Assembly: GCA_903871935.1 (NCBI GenBank)
Contig: CAIQIQ010000061.1
Coordinates: forward strand, 1-64,000
Source: an uncultured Phycisphaerales bacterium
Lineage (GTDB): Bacteria; Planctomycetota; Phycisphaerae; Tepidisphaerales; Tepidisphaeraceae
Length of the DNA: 64,000 nt
Direction of reading: 5' to 3'
Position 1 is the first letter of the stretch, and every line of letters begins with the position of its first letter. Under the pieces are notes generated by a model. That model was not told the DNA's origin, did not search any database, and worked only from the letters and a program-made list of their open reading frames with translations. The position numbers were made by a program, and so were the translations under genes. Shown here in pieces: positions 1 to 8,985 of this stretch.

Positions 1-46
1 CGGCCGGTAGTTTCGGACAGTCCCGGACACGTTTTGACTCTTCACA

Positions 47-79
47 GGGTACACTTTTCGGGTACACCTTTTCGCCCTG
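47..79. repeat. tandem direct repeat inside a short inverted repeat
   Basis: Two adjacent copies of GGGTACAC(C)TTTTC lie at 47-59 and 60-73. They are bracketed by CAGGG (45-49) and CCCTG (75-79). Similar motifs, CGGACAG and CGGACACGTTTT, lie just upstream (14-34). Short repeats next to a tRNA 3' end resemble integrase arm-type sites, but no integrase is visible in the window, so the role is an inference. Confidence 0.45.
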
Positions 80-100
80 AGCAGTAACCACCGCATCAGA

Positions 101-138
101 AGCGCCGTCCGGTGTAGGTTCAAATCCTAGTTCCCCAG
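101..138 (+). tRNA. 3' fragment of a tRNA gene (tRNA-Gln-like), no 5' half
   Basis: The sequence holds a T-arm (GTAGG, loop TTCAAAT, CCTAG) followed by a 3' acceptor strand TTCCCCA and discriminator G. A complete tRNA would need TGGGGAA at its 5' end, and none occurs upstream in the window. U1 with a TGGGG...CCCCAG acceptor is typical of bacterial tRNA-Gln. A tRNA 3' end without its 5' half is what an integrative element leaves at the far attachment site. It could also be a decayed tRNA. A strong terminator follows directly. Confidence 0.45.
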
Positions 139-148
139 CTTGCTGAAT

Positions 149-178
149 AAGAGCCCTGTCCAACCGGACGGGGCTCTT
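149..178 (+). terminator. intrinsic terminator after the tRNA fragment
   Basis: A 13-bp stem (AAGAGCCCTGTCC paired with GGACGGGGCTCTT, one wobble) closes an AACC tetraloop and ends in a short T stretch. It lies 10 nt after the tRNA-like 3' end and would terminate plus-strand transcripts. On the minus strand it sits just past the stop of ubiX and could serve that gene too. Confidence 0.75.
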
Positions 179-209
179 TGCTTTGCACTATACCAGAAGA
201 CTGCCAGCA

Positions 210-791
210 TTAACGGCACTGGGGATCCCACCGGGCATACAACGTGTGATCGATCCCAAGCAGATCAAGCACTTTGCCTGCCACAAAGTCGGCGATCTCT
301 GTCAGACTTGTGGGGTTCAGATACCACCCCGGGTTGGCTGGAGCGATGATCGCGCCGGCATCGGTGAGCGTCTTATAGTTGTTGACGTCGATCGGCGAAA
401 GCGGCATCTCGCGATGCACCAGAATGAGCCGGCGGCGCTCCTTCAGGGCCACGGCGGCCGAGCGCGCAATCAGGTTATCCCCGATCCCGCAGGCGATCTC
501 GCCCAGCGTGTTACTGGAACATGGAATCACCACCATTCCCTGGTGAAGAAACGTCCCCGATGCCAGGCGCGACCCGACATCGTTGTAGTTGTACAGGGTC
601 ATCCCGTGGTCCGTTCGGCCGGCAAGCGCCACCGGATCGACCTGCTCCATGCCCAGTTCATCATGCAGCAACCTGCGACCAAGGGGAGAAACCACCAGAT
701 GCACCCCCACCTGCTTCTCCGCCAGGGCATGCAGGAACCGCTGGGCATAGATCGCACCCGAAGCACCGGTAATCGCAACGACGATGTCCAT
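210..791 (-). CDS. ubiX: UbiX-like flavin prenyltransferase
   Basis: The 193-aa product matches the UbiX/Pad1 flavoprotein family in length and motifs. An N-terminal GASGAIYA FMN-binding loop is followed in mid-protein by PCSSNTLGEIACGIGDNL, and then by an ALKERRRLILVHREMPL segment. UbiX joins dimethylallyl phosphate to FMN to make prenylated FMN, the cofactor of UbiD-type decarboxylases. No ubiD is in the window. The menG/ubiE gene 5 kb away is also a quinone gene. The ATG at 791 has no Shine-Dalgarno sequence, but a TATAAT box lies 7 nt upstream on the minus strand, which suggests a leaderless message. Cytosolic. Confidence 0.93.
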   Translation of the reverse strand: MDIVVAITGASGAIYAQRFLHALAEKQVGVHLVVSPLGRRLLHDELGMEQVDPVALAGRTDHGMTLYNYNDVGSRLASGTFLHQGMVVIPCSSNTLGEIACGIGDNLIARSAAVALKERRRLILVHREMPLSPIDVNNYKTLTDAGAIIAPANPGWYLNPTSLTEIADFVAGKVLDLLGIDHTLYARWDPQCR

Positions 792-798
792 ATCGGAG

Positions 799-804
799 AT
801 TATA
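799..804 (-). promoter_or_regulatory. -10 box of ubiX, leaderless-type promoter
   Basis: TATAAT on the minus strand ends 7 nt before the ubiX ATG and there is no ribosome binding site between them. Transcription would therefore begin at or within a few bases of the start codon. No good -35 hexamer is visible. Confidence 0.5.
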
Positions 805-872
805 GTGGATCCGGCTCACATAATGTGCTGCCATGCGATGCAGAAGCGACTAAGCATTGCAGAGGAAATCCG

Positions 873-878
873 TATAAT
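873..878 (+). promoter_or_regulatory. possible -10 box upstream of the sialate-esterase-like gene
   Basis: TATAAT lies 63 nt before the ATG at 942 in the divergent gap. No convincing -35 element sits 16-18 nt upstream. Confidence 0.3.
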
Positions 879-941
879 GCGAAACCTCGTAAGGCCAATG
901 GGTCTATCGAGTTGGACGGTTTCACACAAAAAGGACGGAAC

Positions 942-2840
942 ATGCCAATCAAACTGCACGGGCTGCTAAGCGACAATATGATGATGCAGGAGGGAATCCC
1001 CGCCAGGATCTGGGGCACAGCAGGCAAAGGACAGAAGATCAGGATCAGCATGGCGGGCAAGACGGCCCAGGCGGTCGCCGACAAGAAGGGCGACTTTGAA
1101 GCGTTGATTGGCCCATTCCCTTACGGTGGCCCTTATACGCTTACGGTCGGCGACAAGAAGATCAAGAATGTACTCGTGGGCGATGTGTGGGTCTGCTCAG
1201 GCCAGTCGAACATGGAAATGTCGGTCAGCGCGGCCGCGAACGCTGACGAAGAAATCAAGAAGGCAAAGTATCCGAAGATCAGGATCCTCACGGTGACCAG
1301 ATCGCTTTCTGGTCAAGCGGAGCAGGACATGCCCGGAAACGCCCTCTGGCGGGAAGTCACACCTCAGTCCATCGCGGGGTTTTCCGCGGCCGGCTACTAT
1401 TTCGGCAGGGAACTGCACCAGAAGACCGGACATCCAATCGGGCTTATCAATACTTCCTGGGGCGGCACGAGAATAGAGCCGTGGCTGTCCATTGAGGGCT
1501 TTAGGAAATGGGAACGACATGATGAGGAAGTGAAGAAATACGCCCAGAAATTCAAGAAAGCGTCCAAGCGAGTGGACATGTCGGTGCAGCGAGTGGTAGC
1601 CCAGGCGGCGGCCGAAGTGCAGGTGCATACCGACTCCGGCAACGCCGGTGTCGCGATGGGTTTTGCAAATTTTGACCTCGACGACAGGAAGATGGAGACC
1701 TCTGAGCTGCCGGGATACTGGACAGACAACGGGTATGAGTTTGTGGGCGCTGTCTGGTACAGGAAGACCGTGAACATCCCGGAGAACTGGCTGGGGAACG
1801 ATCTGTACCTCTCGCTCGGTTCATTCACCGACTTTGACAATACCTATTTCAACGGCGAGAGCGTGGGCTTTACCTGCAAAGATGTCCCCAATTTCTGGGA
1901 TGCGCCCAGAAAGTACGTGGTCCCGGCAAAGATCGTGCGGCCAGGAAAGAACGTGATCGCCGTGCGAGTGTTTGCGCACAAGACGCACGGCGGAAGCAAC
2001 GGCGTAATGAGGTCGATGAATCTCTCGGTGATAAACAAGGCCGGAAAAGGCGAGATTCCCCTGTTCGGCAAGTGGAAGATGGCCGTCGAGAAGAAGTTGC
2101 CGCGGCTCTTTGACACTCCCGGCGGCGCGAACGCGGGAGTTCTGGACTCGGTCACGCCGACATGGATACACAATTCCATGATCGCACCGCTGGTGAGATT
2201 CCCGATCAAGGGCGCCATCTGGTACCAGGGCGAATCCAACGCGTCGGAACCGCAGAAGTACGCTGAACTACTGCCTCTCCTGATACAGGATTGGCGGGAG
2301 AAGTGGAACGTGGGCGACTTCCCGTTCCATATCGTGTCGCTCGCAGGGTATAAGACCGCAGACCCGTGGCCGGAACTTCGCCAGGCGCAGTATGACACGC
2401 TCCGCCTGAAGAACACAGGCATCGCCATGGCGATCGACATCGGCGAGCCCAGCGATATACATCCCAAGAATAAGCAGGATGTGGGCAAGCGCCTCGCGCT
2501 AAGCGCGCTGGCAAAGGACTACGGTAAGGACGTGGAGTTCTCCGGGCCCGTGGCGATCAAGGCGGAAAAGAAAGGCACGAGGATTGTCGTTTCCTTCCAG
2601 CATGCCGCAGGACTCAAGACGCGCGGGTTCGTGGGCAAGCTGGTGGGATTCGAAGTTGCGGCAAAGAAAGGCGCGTTTGTTCCCGCAAAGAGCGCGAAGA
2701 TCATCGGCAGCAATGTGGTGATCGACGCAGGGATTCCCTCTGCTTCGTACGTGCGCTACGCCTGGGACTGCTTCCCCGACGCGAATCTTTACAACGGCGC
2801 GGACCTTCCTGCAGTGCCGTTCAGGATGAAGATCGGTTGA
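942..2840 (+). CDS. sialate O-acetylesterase-like SGNH hydrolase
   Basis: The 632-aa product belongs to the SASA/SIAE group of SGNH esterases, which remove O-acetyl groups from sialic acids and other sugars. The nucleophile motif GQSNMEMS lies near residue 86, GAIWYQGESNA near 425 and the catalytic-loop DIHPKNK near 505. A beta-sandwich insertion lies between the first two, as in the family. I chose the ATG at 942 because AAAGGAC lies just upstream and the sequence then runs straight into the conserved KLHGLLSDNMMMQ start; the open frame extends further upstream but without family similarity. Most homologues carry a signal peptide, but none is visible here, so the site of action is uncertain. 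Confidence 0.88.
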   Translation: MPIKLHGLLSDNMMMQEGIPARIWGTAGKGQKIRISMAGKTAQAVADKKGDFEALIGPFPYGGPYTLTVGDKKIKNVLVGDVWVCSGQSNMEMSVSAAANADEEIKKAKYPKIRILTVTRSLSGQAEQDMPGNALWREVTPQSIAGFSAAGYYFGRELHQKTGHPIGLINTSWGGTRIEPWLSIEGFRKWERHDEEVKKYAQKFKKASKRVDMSVQRVVAQAAAEVQVHTDSGNAGVAMGFANFDLDDRKMETSELPGYWTDNGYEFVGAVWYRKTVNIPENWLGNDLYLSLGSFTDFDNTYFNGESVGFTCKDVPNFWDAPRKYVVPAKIVRPGKNVIAVRVFAHKTHGGSNGVMRSMNLSVINKAGKGEIPLFGKWKMAVEKKLPRLFDTPGGANAGVLDSVTPTWIHNSMIAPLVRFPIKGAIWYQGESNASEPQKYAELLPLLIQDWREKWNVGDFPFHIVSLAGYKTADPWPELRQAQYDTLRLKNTGIAMAIDIGEPSDIHPKNKQDVGKRLALSALAKDYGKDVEFSGPVAIKAEKKGTRIVVSFQHAAGLKTRGFVGKLVGFEVAAKKGAFVPAKSAKIIGSNVVIDAGIPSASYVRYAWDCFPDANLYNGADLPAVPFRMKIG

Positions 2841-2860
2841 TAATACCGGACTGAACAACG

Positions 2861-2908
2861 CCCCAACACCTGCTCCAGCCCTTCACGGCAGTCGAGCAGG
2901 TGTTGGGG
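2861..2908. terminator. bidirectional terminator hairpin
   Basis: A perfect 15-bp inverted repeat (CCCCAACACCTGCTC at 2861-2875 and its complement at 2894-2908) with an 18-nt loop lies between the convergent ends of the esterase and the M14-family gene. T-runs are poor on both sides, so termination efficiency is uncertain. Confidence 0.65.
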
Positions 2909-2922
2909 GCTCTGACGATGAA

Positions 2923-3930
2923 TCAGCGGTTCTTCCTGATCTCCACCACCGGCTTGAGCGTCGCCAGTTCCTCGCCCGGCAGCACAACCTGGCTGGTGTT
3001 GGGCCCGACGCTCGGCAAAGCCCCGTCAAACGGCGCAATGCACTGTTGTAGAACCTGAAAGGTCGAGATGTCGCGCACCTCGCCGACAAGGTCGCCTTTG
3101 CGGACGCTGCTGCCAGGCCCCAGATACCACGTGAAGAACCCCGTATGCTGCGATGTGAAGATGTGCGTTGGGTCCGGCCGGCGGAAAGTTACCTGCTCAG
3201 GCGGCAACTCGGGTGCCCCGGGCAGCATGCCCAGGTGCCTGCAGACATTGACCATACCTCGGTGCATCGCCTGCACGATCGGCTCATAGACGATCTGGCT
3301 GGAACACGGTGCCTCGACCAGGATGGCCGCCACGTTCAGGTGCACGGGAATCGCCTTATGCAGTTGACCCACGGGTTGGACGCTGGCGCTGGTCTGATCG
3401 ATCACCCGCGTGCCAAAGGCCAATGCCACCTCCTTGCTGGCACCGTGCTCCACACTGTACGACGTGAATGGATCATCGACGACTCTGGCCGCGTGGAAAT
3501 CCAGCACGGCCGCTGCGTGTTTGAAGACCTGCTGGCTCAGGGCATGCGCCAGCCGATCCACCCATGATCCCGACGCGTTGCCCGGCCAGACGCGATTGAT
3601 ATTGCCACGCTCCTGCTGGGCGTACTGAGCCATGTCGCGGGTCTGCTCGGGATAGGCATCTTTCACTCGCGTAGTGGTGATGGCTGGAACGTCCACCAGC
3701 GGCAGTACGACGACGGTGCCTTGGAGCGCCTTAAGGTCCAGATCTCGCAGGAACCGTGGCACAGCGGTGGATCCACCATATTCTGTGCGGTGCTGCGCGC
3801 AGTGGAGGACCAGCACCGGTCCATCCTGCGCGCCGGCGGCCAGGATCAGGGGGATCTGCACGGTCTCCACCACAAATCGACCATAAACGATTCTTCCTGC
3901 TTCCGCCTGCACATTCTGGATCTTGAGCAT
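2923..3930 (-). CDS. AstE/ASPA-like zinc carboxypeptidase-fold protein (M14 family)
   Basis: The 335-aa product resembles the succinylglutamate desuccinylase/aspartoacylase family of zinc amidohydrolases. A putative H-x-x-E zinc motif (QHRTE, residues 47-50) follows the LVLHCAQ strand, and a DFHA motif near residue 160 could supply the third ligand. The C-terminal part is a beta-rich lipoyl-like domain ending in PGEELATLKP, as in AstE-type proteins. I chose the ATG at 3930 for its AAGG Shine-Dalgarno sequence. It is last in a minus-strand operon after the LysE and UroD-like genes, 35 nt behind the latter. The substrate is unknown; an N-acyl amino acid derivative would fit the neighbouring exporter. 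Confidence 0.75.
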   Translation of the reverse strand: MLKIQNVQAEAGRIVYGRFVVETVQIPLILAAGAQDGPVLVLHCAQHRTEYGGSTAVPRFLRDLDLKALQGTVVVLPLVDVPAITTTRVKDAYPEQTRDMAQYAQQERGNINRVWPGNASGSWVDRLAHALSQQVFKHAAAVLDFHAARVVDDPFTSYSVEHGASKEVALAFGTRVIDQTSASVQPVGQLHKAIPVHLNVAAILVEAPCSSQIVYEPIVQAMHRGMVNVCRHLGMLPGAPELPPEQVTFRRPDPTHIFTSQHTGFFTWYLGPGSSVRKGDLVGEVRDISTFQVLQQCIAPFDGALPSVGPNTSQVVLPGEELATLKPVVEIRKNR

Positions 3931-3965
3931 AAGTACCTTGTTTCTTTGCAGAGGTGATATCCGGC

Positions 3966-5117
3966 CTAGAGTCCCGGCCGCCACACCTTCGCGGCTTCTA
4001 CCATCGCCAGGTAGTTCTCGGGCGGAGTCTCGTAGACGACCGAGTTGCTGCTGCCCAGCACGTGGCCGATTCCGCCGGTCTCCCGCAGGTTGTCATCTAC
4101 GGCTCGCCGAACATCATCGACATCGCCTTTGACCAGCACGCCGGCGCAGTCGATGTTGCCAAACAGGCACACGCCGGGGTACGCCTGTCGCAGATCTTTC
4201 AAACGCATACCCGCCGAGTAGTCGATCTCTCCATACCCGTGGCAACCTGCTTCCTTGAACAGCATGTCCACCGCTTTCCAGATGTCGCCGTCAGTGCGGA
4301 AGATGTAGCGCATGCCCAACCGACGGCACGCCCCTACGATCCGCCGAAGCCCGGGCAACACGATCTCCCTGAACAGGTAGGGCGAATAGGCGGGCCCGGC
4401 GTGATAGCAAAAGTCGCCGCCTGCCAGGCACACTCGCGCCCCATGCTCGCAGAACGCCTCAATCGCGGCCACCTGCCGGTCCGCGTGCTGGTCGTGCCAG
4501 ATCCTCATCAGGTCGGTTTCCAGGTACAACGCCTCCAGCCACGCCAGGTCATGCATCCCGAAGCCGATCCCGCCTGCCCCACAAGCAGCCGCAAGCTCCG
4601 GCCCTGCCAATGCCAGAAGCCTGTCCCACTCGGCAAAGGCGGATTTGTCTGGCCGCTGGGCTCCCTGATACGCGGCCACCTGCCTGCGAAGATCGTCGAT
4701 CAGACGATCGACGCCGTTTTCACGCAGGTAGTTGTCAGTCTCGTGCCAGCTACCCGACTCAGGACTGTACGTGCACACGGCCCAGACGCCGTCGCGGTCG
4801 CCGAAGAAGAAGGTGTACTGATCGATCTGGCGGGTCGGCCGGCGGGTCTCGCGCCAGGGCATGCGGATCATGTCGTAGCCCACCTCCCTGTAGAACCACG
4901 CCACATCTCGCAGCATCTTGTCCACAAACTCCGCGTGGGCTGCCTCGCCCTGCATCCATGAGCAGACTTCCCGGTATCGGAGTTCGCCCCCGCCGATGTC
5001 CAACTGCCGCCCCATGGCGGCCGAAGCGACGTTGGAGAAGACCGTCTGATCGAAGATCGGCACACGATCCGTCGGTTTGCCTGCAAAGGCCAGGGAGATA
5101 CGCTCACGACTCGTCAT
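3966..5117 (-). CDS. uroporphyrinogen decarboxylase-family protein, paralogue without zinc motif
   Basis: The 383-aa protein has the UroD/MtaA TIM-barrel layout: an N-terminal TSRERISLAFAGKPTDRVP start, then GGDFCYHAGPAYSP and a C-terminal LGSSNSVVYETPPENY. True heme UroD begins differently and uses conserved Arg/Asp residues not evident here. The MtaA-type H-x-C zinc motif is also absent; the equivalent stretch reads FRTDGD. It is therefore neither a clear heme enzyme nor a clear zinc methyltransferase, and its activity is unknown. The ATG at 5117 follows a strong AGAAGGAGAA ribosome binding site. It lies between the exporter and M14 genes on one strand. Confidence 0.8.
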   Translation of the reverse strand: MTSRERISLAFAGKPTDRVPIFDQTVFSNVASAAMGRQLDIGGGELRYREVCSWMQGEAAHAEFVDKMLRDVAWFYREVGYDMIRMPWRETRRPTRQIDQYTFFFGDRDGVWAVCTYSPESGSWHETDNYLRENGVDRLIDDLRRQVAAYQGAQRPDKSAFAEWDRLLALAGPELAAACGAGGIGFGMHDLAWLEALYLETDLMRIWHDQHADRQVAAIEAFCEHGARVCLAGGDFCYHAGPAYSPYLFREIVLPGLRRIVGACRRLGMRYIFRTDGDIWKAVDMLFKEAGCHGYGEIDYSAGMRLKDLRQAYPGVCLFGNIDCAGVLVKGDVDDVRRAVDDNLRETGGIGHVLGSSNSVVYETPPENYLAMVEAAKVWRPGL

Positions 5118-5155
5118 CTCGATGTTCTCCTTCTGCCGGTCTCGCGGTCCTGGCC

Positions 5156-5788
5156 TTAGGCCAACTTCCTGATCACATCTACGATGAACCACATGCCAAA
5201 GCACACCATGGTAGTTCCGCACAGACACAGCAGCACTCGGCGGGTCGTTGTCCCCATCATCCGTGCTCCCCGGTGGCTGGCATAGGAGAGAGCTTCAAGC
5301 CAGAAGAAATCGCAGAGCCAGTGGATGGTGGCAAACAGCGCGAAGACCAAGGCTCCCATCTCCGCAGCTTGTGTGGCGAGGGCCAGCCCAACCGTTGCCC
5401 ACCAGAGAAAGAAGTAGGGATTGGCCAGAGTGAGCACCAGGCCGGTCCATAGTGGGCCTGATGTGGTCGGGGCCTTGGGCTGTGTCGCTTCGCCACCATG
5501 CCGGATACCCCAGAGCATCAGCGCCCCCATGCTCATGAGCGATACTCCACCAGCAGTGCCAGCCCAGATCTGGAACCATCGAGCAGTCAGAAAGGCCGCG
5601 ACACCCAGAACAATGGCCACCATCAGAGGCATTTCGATGATAGCATGCCCGATGGCAACCAATGCACCGGCATGGCGCGATCGTGTCCCCAGGCCGATCG
5701 TGGCCGCCGTCACCGGCCCGGGCGCCAGCACACCCGATAGCGATATGGCAACGACTTGCCCCAGCAGCACAACGACACCTGTAGACAT
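5156..5788 (-). CDS. LysE/RhtB-family amino-acid exporter
   Basis: The 210-aa protein has about six hydrophobic segments, with the N-terminal GVLAPGPV motif and mid-protein NPYFFLWWATVG motif of LysE/RhtB exporters. These inner-membrane permeases expel amino acids or analogues by proton exchange. The start is uncertain: the ATG at 5788 fits the family N-terminus but lacks a Shine-Dalgarno sequence, and a TTG at 5824 would add 12 residues. It is the first gene of the run with the UroD-like and M14-like genes, 38 nt before the former. Confidence 0.82.
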   Translation of the reverse strand: MSTGVVVLLGQVVAISLSGVLAPGPVTAATIGLGTRSRHAGALVAIGHAIIEMPLMVAIVLGVAAFLTARWFQIWAGTAGGVSLMSMGALMLWGIRHGGEATQPKAPTTSGPLWTGLVLTLANPYFFLWWATVGLALATQAAEMGALVFALFATIHWLCDFFWLEALSYASHRGARMMGTTTRRVLLCLCGTTMVCFGMWFIVDVIRKLA

Positions 5789-5848
5789 GCTGCCGAGGAT
5801 GCACCAGAAGCCGTCCTGGTTCAAGGGGCACTGTGCAGGATCCAGGCC

Positions 5849-6670
5849 CTAACGCCGATAGCCCCGATAGCAGACGCAAATGCCCAGCGTCAACGGAAAC
5901 TGCTGCACATCCTGGAAGCCGGCGTCGCGCATCATGCTGATCATCTGCTCGCGGCCGATAAACGTGTTCACCGATTCGGGCAGGTACCTGTATGCGCCAG
6001 TCTTGTCGCCGCTGATCCAGGTTGCGGTATGCGGCAGCACCTTGCGGAAATAGACGTTGTACATCGCCCTGAGGACGGAGTTGGTCGGCAGAGAGAACTC
6101 CAGGATGATGACCCGCCCCCCAGGCTTGAGCACCCGGTGGAACTCCCGAATGGCCGCGGCCGGGTCGGTGACGTTGCGGATGCCAAAGGCGATGGAGACG
6201 ACGTTGGCAGACGTATCGGGCAATGGAAGCGCTAGCGCATCGCCGTTGATCCAGCTCAAAGTCTGCCTGACTTCCGGCCGATAGAACGACTCTCCGGCGT
6301 GTTCGACCACCACAGCGCTGCCCAGCCATTTCCGTCGGGCGATCGGCAACATGGCATAGGTGAAGTCGATCCCCATCACTCGGCAAGGCGTGCGTTCCAC
6401 ATCCACCAGCAATAGCAGGTGGTCCGCGAACTTAATCGCGAGATCGCCCGTGCCGCAGGCGACATCCACAACCTGGTCATCGGCCTGCAAACCGGAGAGT
6501 CGCACCGCCGTCCGCCGCCAGTACTGATCCATCCAAAGGCTATGTAGGCGGTTGTTGATGTCATAAGAAGGAGCGATGGCCGAGAACATCCGCTGCACGC
6601 GCGTGCGCTTGTCCGCCACCGCATGCGGGTTTGCCAACAGCTCCTTGTTCCACGCCTCTTGCTGTGCCAT
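5849..6670 (-). CDS. ubiE/menG: demethylmenaquinone / 2-polyprenyl-benzoquinol methyltransferase
   Basis: The 273-aa product is a class I SAM methyltransferase of the UbiE/MenG family. The N-terminus contains FSAIAPSYDINNRLHSLWMD, the SAM-binding motif is VVDVACGTGDLAI, and the UbiE signature regions INGDALALPLPD and RVLKPGGRVIILEFSLP follow. It methylates the quinone ring in the last steps of menaquinone or ubiquinone synthesis. An insertion around residues 84-120 lengthens it over the usual ~250 aa. There is no ribosome binding site at 6670, but TACAAT ends 8 nt upstream, again suggesting a leaderless mRNA. Confidence 0.92.
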   Translation of the reverse strand: MAQQEAWNKELLANPHAVADKRTRVQRMFSAIAPSYDINNRLHSLWMDQYWRRTAVRLSGLQADDQVVDVACGTGDLAIKFADHLLLLVDVERTPCRVMGIDFTYAMLPIARRKWLGSAVVVEHAGESFYRPEVRQTLSWINGDALALPLPDTSANVVSIAFGIRNVTDPAAAIREFHRVLKPGGRVIILEFSLPTNSVLRAMYNVYFRKVLPHTATWISGDKTGAYRYLPESVNTFIGREQMISMMRDAGFQDVQQFPLTLGICVCYRGYRR

Positions 6671-6678
6671 GGCGTGCT

Positions 6679-6684
6679 ATTGTA
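6679..6684 (-). promoter_or_regulatory. -10 box of ubiE/menG, leaderless-type promoter
   Basis: TACAAT on the minus strand ends 8 nt before the ATG, with no Shine-Dalgarno sequence in between. This is the same arrangement as at ubiX and uvrB. Confidence 0.45.
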
Positions 6685-6734
6685 GGGATGAACACCTTTG
6701 TTTGTAGTGACCGTTCGTAGCGACGGCAAGCGCA

Positions 6735-8816
6735 CTATTTCCGCCTGCGCTTGCCTCTGCCCTCATCCTTCGGCCGCCAGATCTTCATCGCTTCCGATCC
6801 TCGCTCTGCATCGCCCCCAGCTCCCACCGCCACCCCACTCCGCTCGATCAGCGGCGCACCCTTGATCTCCTCGATCTTGTCGCGAAGTTGCGCTGCCCGC
6901 TCAAACTCCAGATTCTTGGCGGCATCGAGCATCTCCTCTTCCATCAGCCGGATCAGCTCCGTCTGATCAAGTTCCGGCTCCTGTGCCCGCACAGCGGCTT
7001 CCACGGTTCGCCGTGCCTTGATCTCCCCCTCGATCCCTTCGCGTATCGCCTTGATGATCGTCTGCGGAGTGATGTTGTTCTGCTTGTTGAATTCTCTCTG
7101 CAGTTCCCGCCGCCGGGCCGTCTCGTCGATCGCCAACTTCATCGCCGGCGTGATGGTGTCAGCGTACAGGATGACGCGGGCATTCACATTTCGCGCCGCC
7201 CTGCCGATCGTCTGGATGATCGACGTCTCGGATCTCAGGAACCCGGTCTTGTCCGCATCAAGGATCGCCACCAGCGATACCTCCGGCAGGTCCAAACCCT
7301 CTCGCAGCAGGTTCACGCCCACCAGCACATCAAACTCGCCCAACCTCAGATCGCGGAGGATCTCAACCCGCTCGATGGTATCGATCTCCGAGTGCAGATA
7401 CCGACCCTTGATGCCGCTCTCCTGGATATAGGCCGACAGGTCCTCGGCCATGCGCTTGGTCAGCGTCGTCACCAGGACGCGCTCGCCGCGCTCCTTGCGC
7501 AGCTTGATCTGCTCCAGCAGGTGTGGCACCTGGCCCTGTGCCGGATGCACATCGATCTCCGGGTCCACCAGTCCCGTCGGCCGGATGACCTGCTCGATGA
7601 CCTCGCCGCCGCATTTCTCCAGTTCGTACTTGCTCGGCGTGGCCGATACAAACACCACCTGGTTCCACATCTTCTCGATCTCTTCGAACGTCAACGGGCG
7701 ATTATCAAGGGCCGATGGCAGGCGGAAACCGTGTTCGACCAGCACCAGCTTGCGCTGCCGGTCGCCATTGTACATCGCATGCAACTGTGGCAGCGTCGCG
7801 TGCGATTCGTCGATGAACAGCAGGTAATCCTTCGGGAAGTAATCCAGCAGCGTGAAGGGCTTCTCGCCCGGCCGCCGGCCATCCAGGTGCCGCGAGTAAT
7901 TCTCAATCCCCTGGCAATACCCCACCTCCTTGATCATCTCCATGTCATACTTCGTCCGCGCCAGCAGCCGCTGTGCCTCCAGCAGCTTGCCCTCGTGGCG
8001 GAGCTGCATCACCCGCTCATCCATCTCTGCCCGGATCGAGCCGATCGCCTCATCGATCTTATCCGTCGGCATCACGTAGTGGACCGCCGGATAGATGAAG
8101 ACGCTCTGCTCCTGGCGCAGGATCTCGCCGGTCAGCGGATTGAGCGCGGCGAGCGAACTGATCTCGTCGCCAAACAGGTCGATCCGGTACGCGAACTCCT
8201 CATACGAGGGGTGCAGCTCGATCACATCCCCGCGCACGCGGAACGTCGACCGCTTGAAGTCCATGTCATTGCGGTTGTACTGCAGGTAGACCAGGCTCTC
8301 GAGGATCTTGTCTCTGGCGATCGTTTGCCCGACACTCAGTGGCAACACGCTGTTGCGGTATTCATCGGGTGAGCCCAGGCCGAAAATGCAGCTCACCGAC
8401 GCCACCAGGATCACGTCGCGCCGACTCACCAGATTGCTCGTAGCAGCCAGGCGCAGGCGATCCAGGTCATCGTTCCTGGCGGCATCCTTCTCGATGTAGA
8501 TGTCGCGCTGCGGGATGTAGGCCTCAGGCTGGTAATAGTCGTAGTAGCTGACGAAATAGCCAACGGCATTGTCGGGGAAGATCTCCTTCAGTTCCGAATA
8601 CAATTGCGCCGCGAGGGTTTTGTTGTGGCTGATCACCAGGGTCGGCCGCTGCAGGCGCTCGACGACGTTCGCCACCGTGAACGTTTTTCCCGAACCAGTC
8701 ACACCCAGCAACGTCTGGAATGCCCTGCCCTGCTCGATCCCCTTTACCAATCGATCGATCGCCAAAGGCTGATCGCCCTGCGGCTTGTACGGGCTGACGA
8801 TCCTGAATTGCGGCAT
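6735..8816 (-). CDS. uvrB: excinuclease ABC subunit B
   Basis: The 693-aa product is a full-length UvrB, the helicase-like damage-verification subunit of nucleotide excision repair. Visible are [10 protein letters not shown] at the N-terminus, Walker A GVTGSGKT (about 38-46), the beta-hairpin [12 protein letters not shown], the DESH box, helicase motifs [11 protein letters not shown] and QTIGRAARN, and a C-terminal UVR motif ([17 protein letters not shown]) that contacts UvrC. Two longer starts exist (8834 ATG, 8852 GTG), but TATAAT ends 6 nt before the ATG at 8816 and homologues start there, so I prefer 8816 as a leaderless start. Confidence 0.96.
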   Translation of the reverse strand: MPQFRIVSPYKPQGDQPLAIDRLVKGIEQGRAFQTLLGVTGSGKTFTVANVVERLQRPTLVISHNKTLAAQLYSELKEIFPDNAVGYFVSYYDYYQPEAYIPQRDIYIEKDAARNDDLDRLRLAATSNLVSRRDVILVASVSCIFGLGSPDEYRNSVLPLSVGQTIARDKILESLVYLQYNRNDMDFKRSTFRVRGDVIELHPSYEEFAYRIDLFGDEISSLAALNPLTGEILRQEQSVFIYPAVHYVMPTDKIDEAIGSIRAEMDERVMQLRHEGKLLEAQRLLARTKYDMEMIKEVGYCQGIENYSRHLDGRRPGEKPFTLLDYFPKDYLLFIDESHATLPQLHAMYNGDRQRKLVLVEHGFRLPSALDNRPLTFEEIEKMWNQVVFVSATPSKYELEKCGGEVIEQVIRPTGLVDPEIDVHPAQGQVPHLLEQIKLRKERGERVLVTTLTKRMAEDLSAYIQESGIKGRYLHSEIDTIERVEILRDLRLGEFDVLVGVNLLREGLDLPEVSLVAILDADKTGFLRSETSIIQTIGRAARNVNARVILYADTITPAMKLAIDETARRRELQREFNKQNNITPQTIIKAIREGIEGEIKARRTVEAAVRAQEPELDQTELIRLMEEEMLDAAKNLEFERAAQLRDKIEEIKGAPLIERSGVAVGAGGDAERGSEAMKIWRPKDEGRGKRRRK

Positions 8817-8822
8817 CGGCTG

Positions 8823-8828
8823 ATTATA
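8823..8828 (-). promoter_or_regulatory. -10 box of uvrB, decides the start codon
   Basis: TATAAT on the minus strand ends 6 nt before the ATG at 8816. If used, transcription starts at that ATG and the upstream in-frame starts at 8834 and 8852 would not be on the message. Confidence 0.5.
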
Positions 8829-8900
8829 CGGCATCGCCGCCGGATGATTCACATCGTCCTATCAAGATGCCGTACCGTACGACTCGTGCCAAAACGAGAA

Positions 8901-8933
8901 CCGCGGAGCACGAGGGTCTCTCATTCTCCGCGG
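8901..8933 (-). terminator. terminator-like hairpin after the PilM operon
   Basis: CCGCGGAG (8901-8908) pairs with CTCCGCGG (8926-8933). Read on the minus strand it is followed by TTCTCGTTTTGG. It lies 53 nt past the stop of the last gene of the PilM operon and before uvrB. Confidence 0.5.
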
Positions 8934-8985
8934 CCATTGTTTGACTACATCTGTATCCCCGCGCGCTGCCGGGAACAGGACCTGC

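Noticed and set aside
183..941. Open frame continuing upstream of the sialate-esterase-like gene
   Set aside because: The sequence before the ATG at 942 has no family similarity and is antisense to ubiX.
3954..4961. Long plus-strand open frame opposite the first UroD-like gene
   Set aside because: It is a shadow in a GC-rich gene with no family match; the minus strand has a clear UroD-like protein with a strong ribosome binding site.
6888..8372. 494-codon plus-strand open frame opposite uvrB
   Set aside because: The minus strand encodes full-length UvrB with all motifs, so this is antisense noise.
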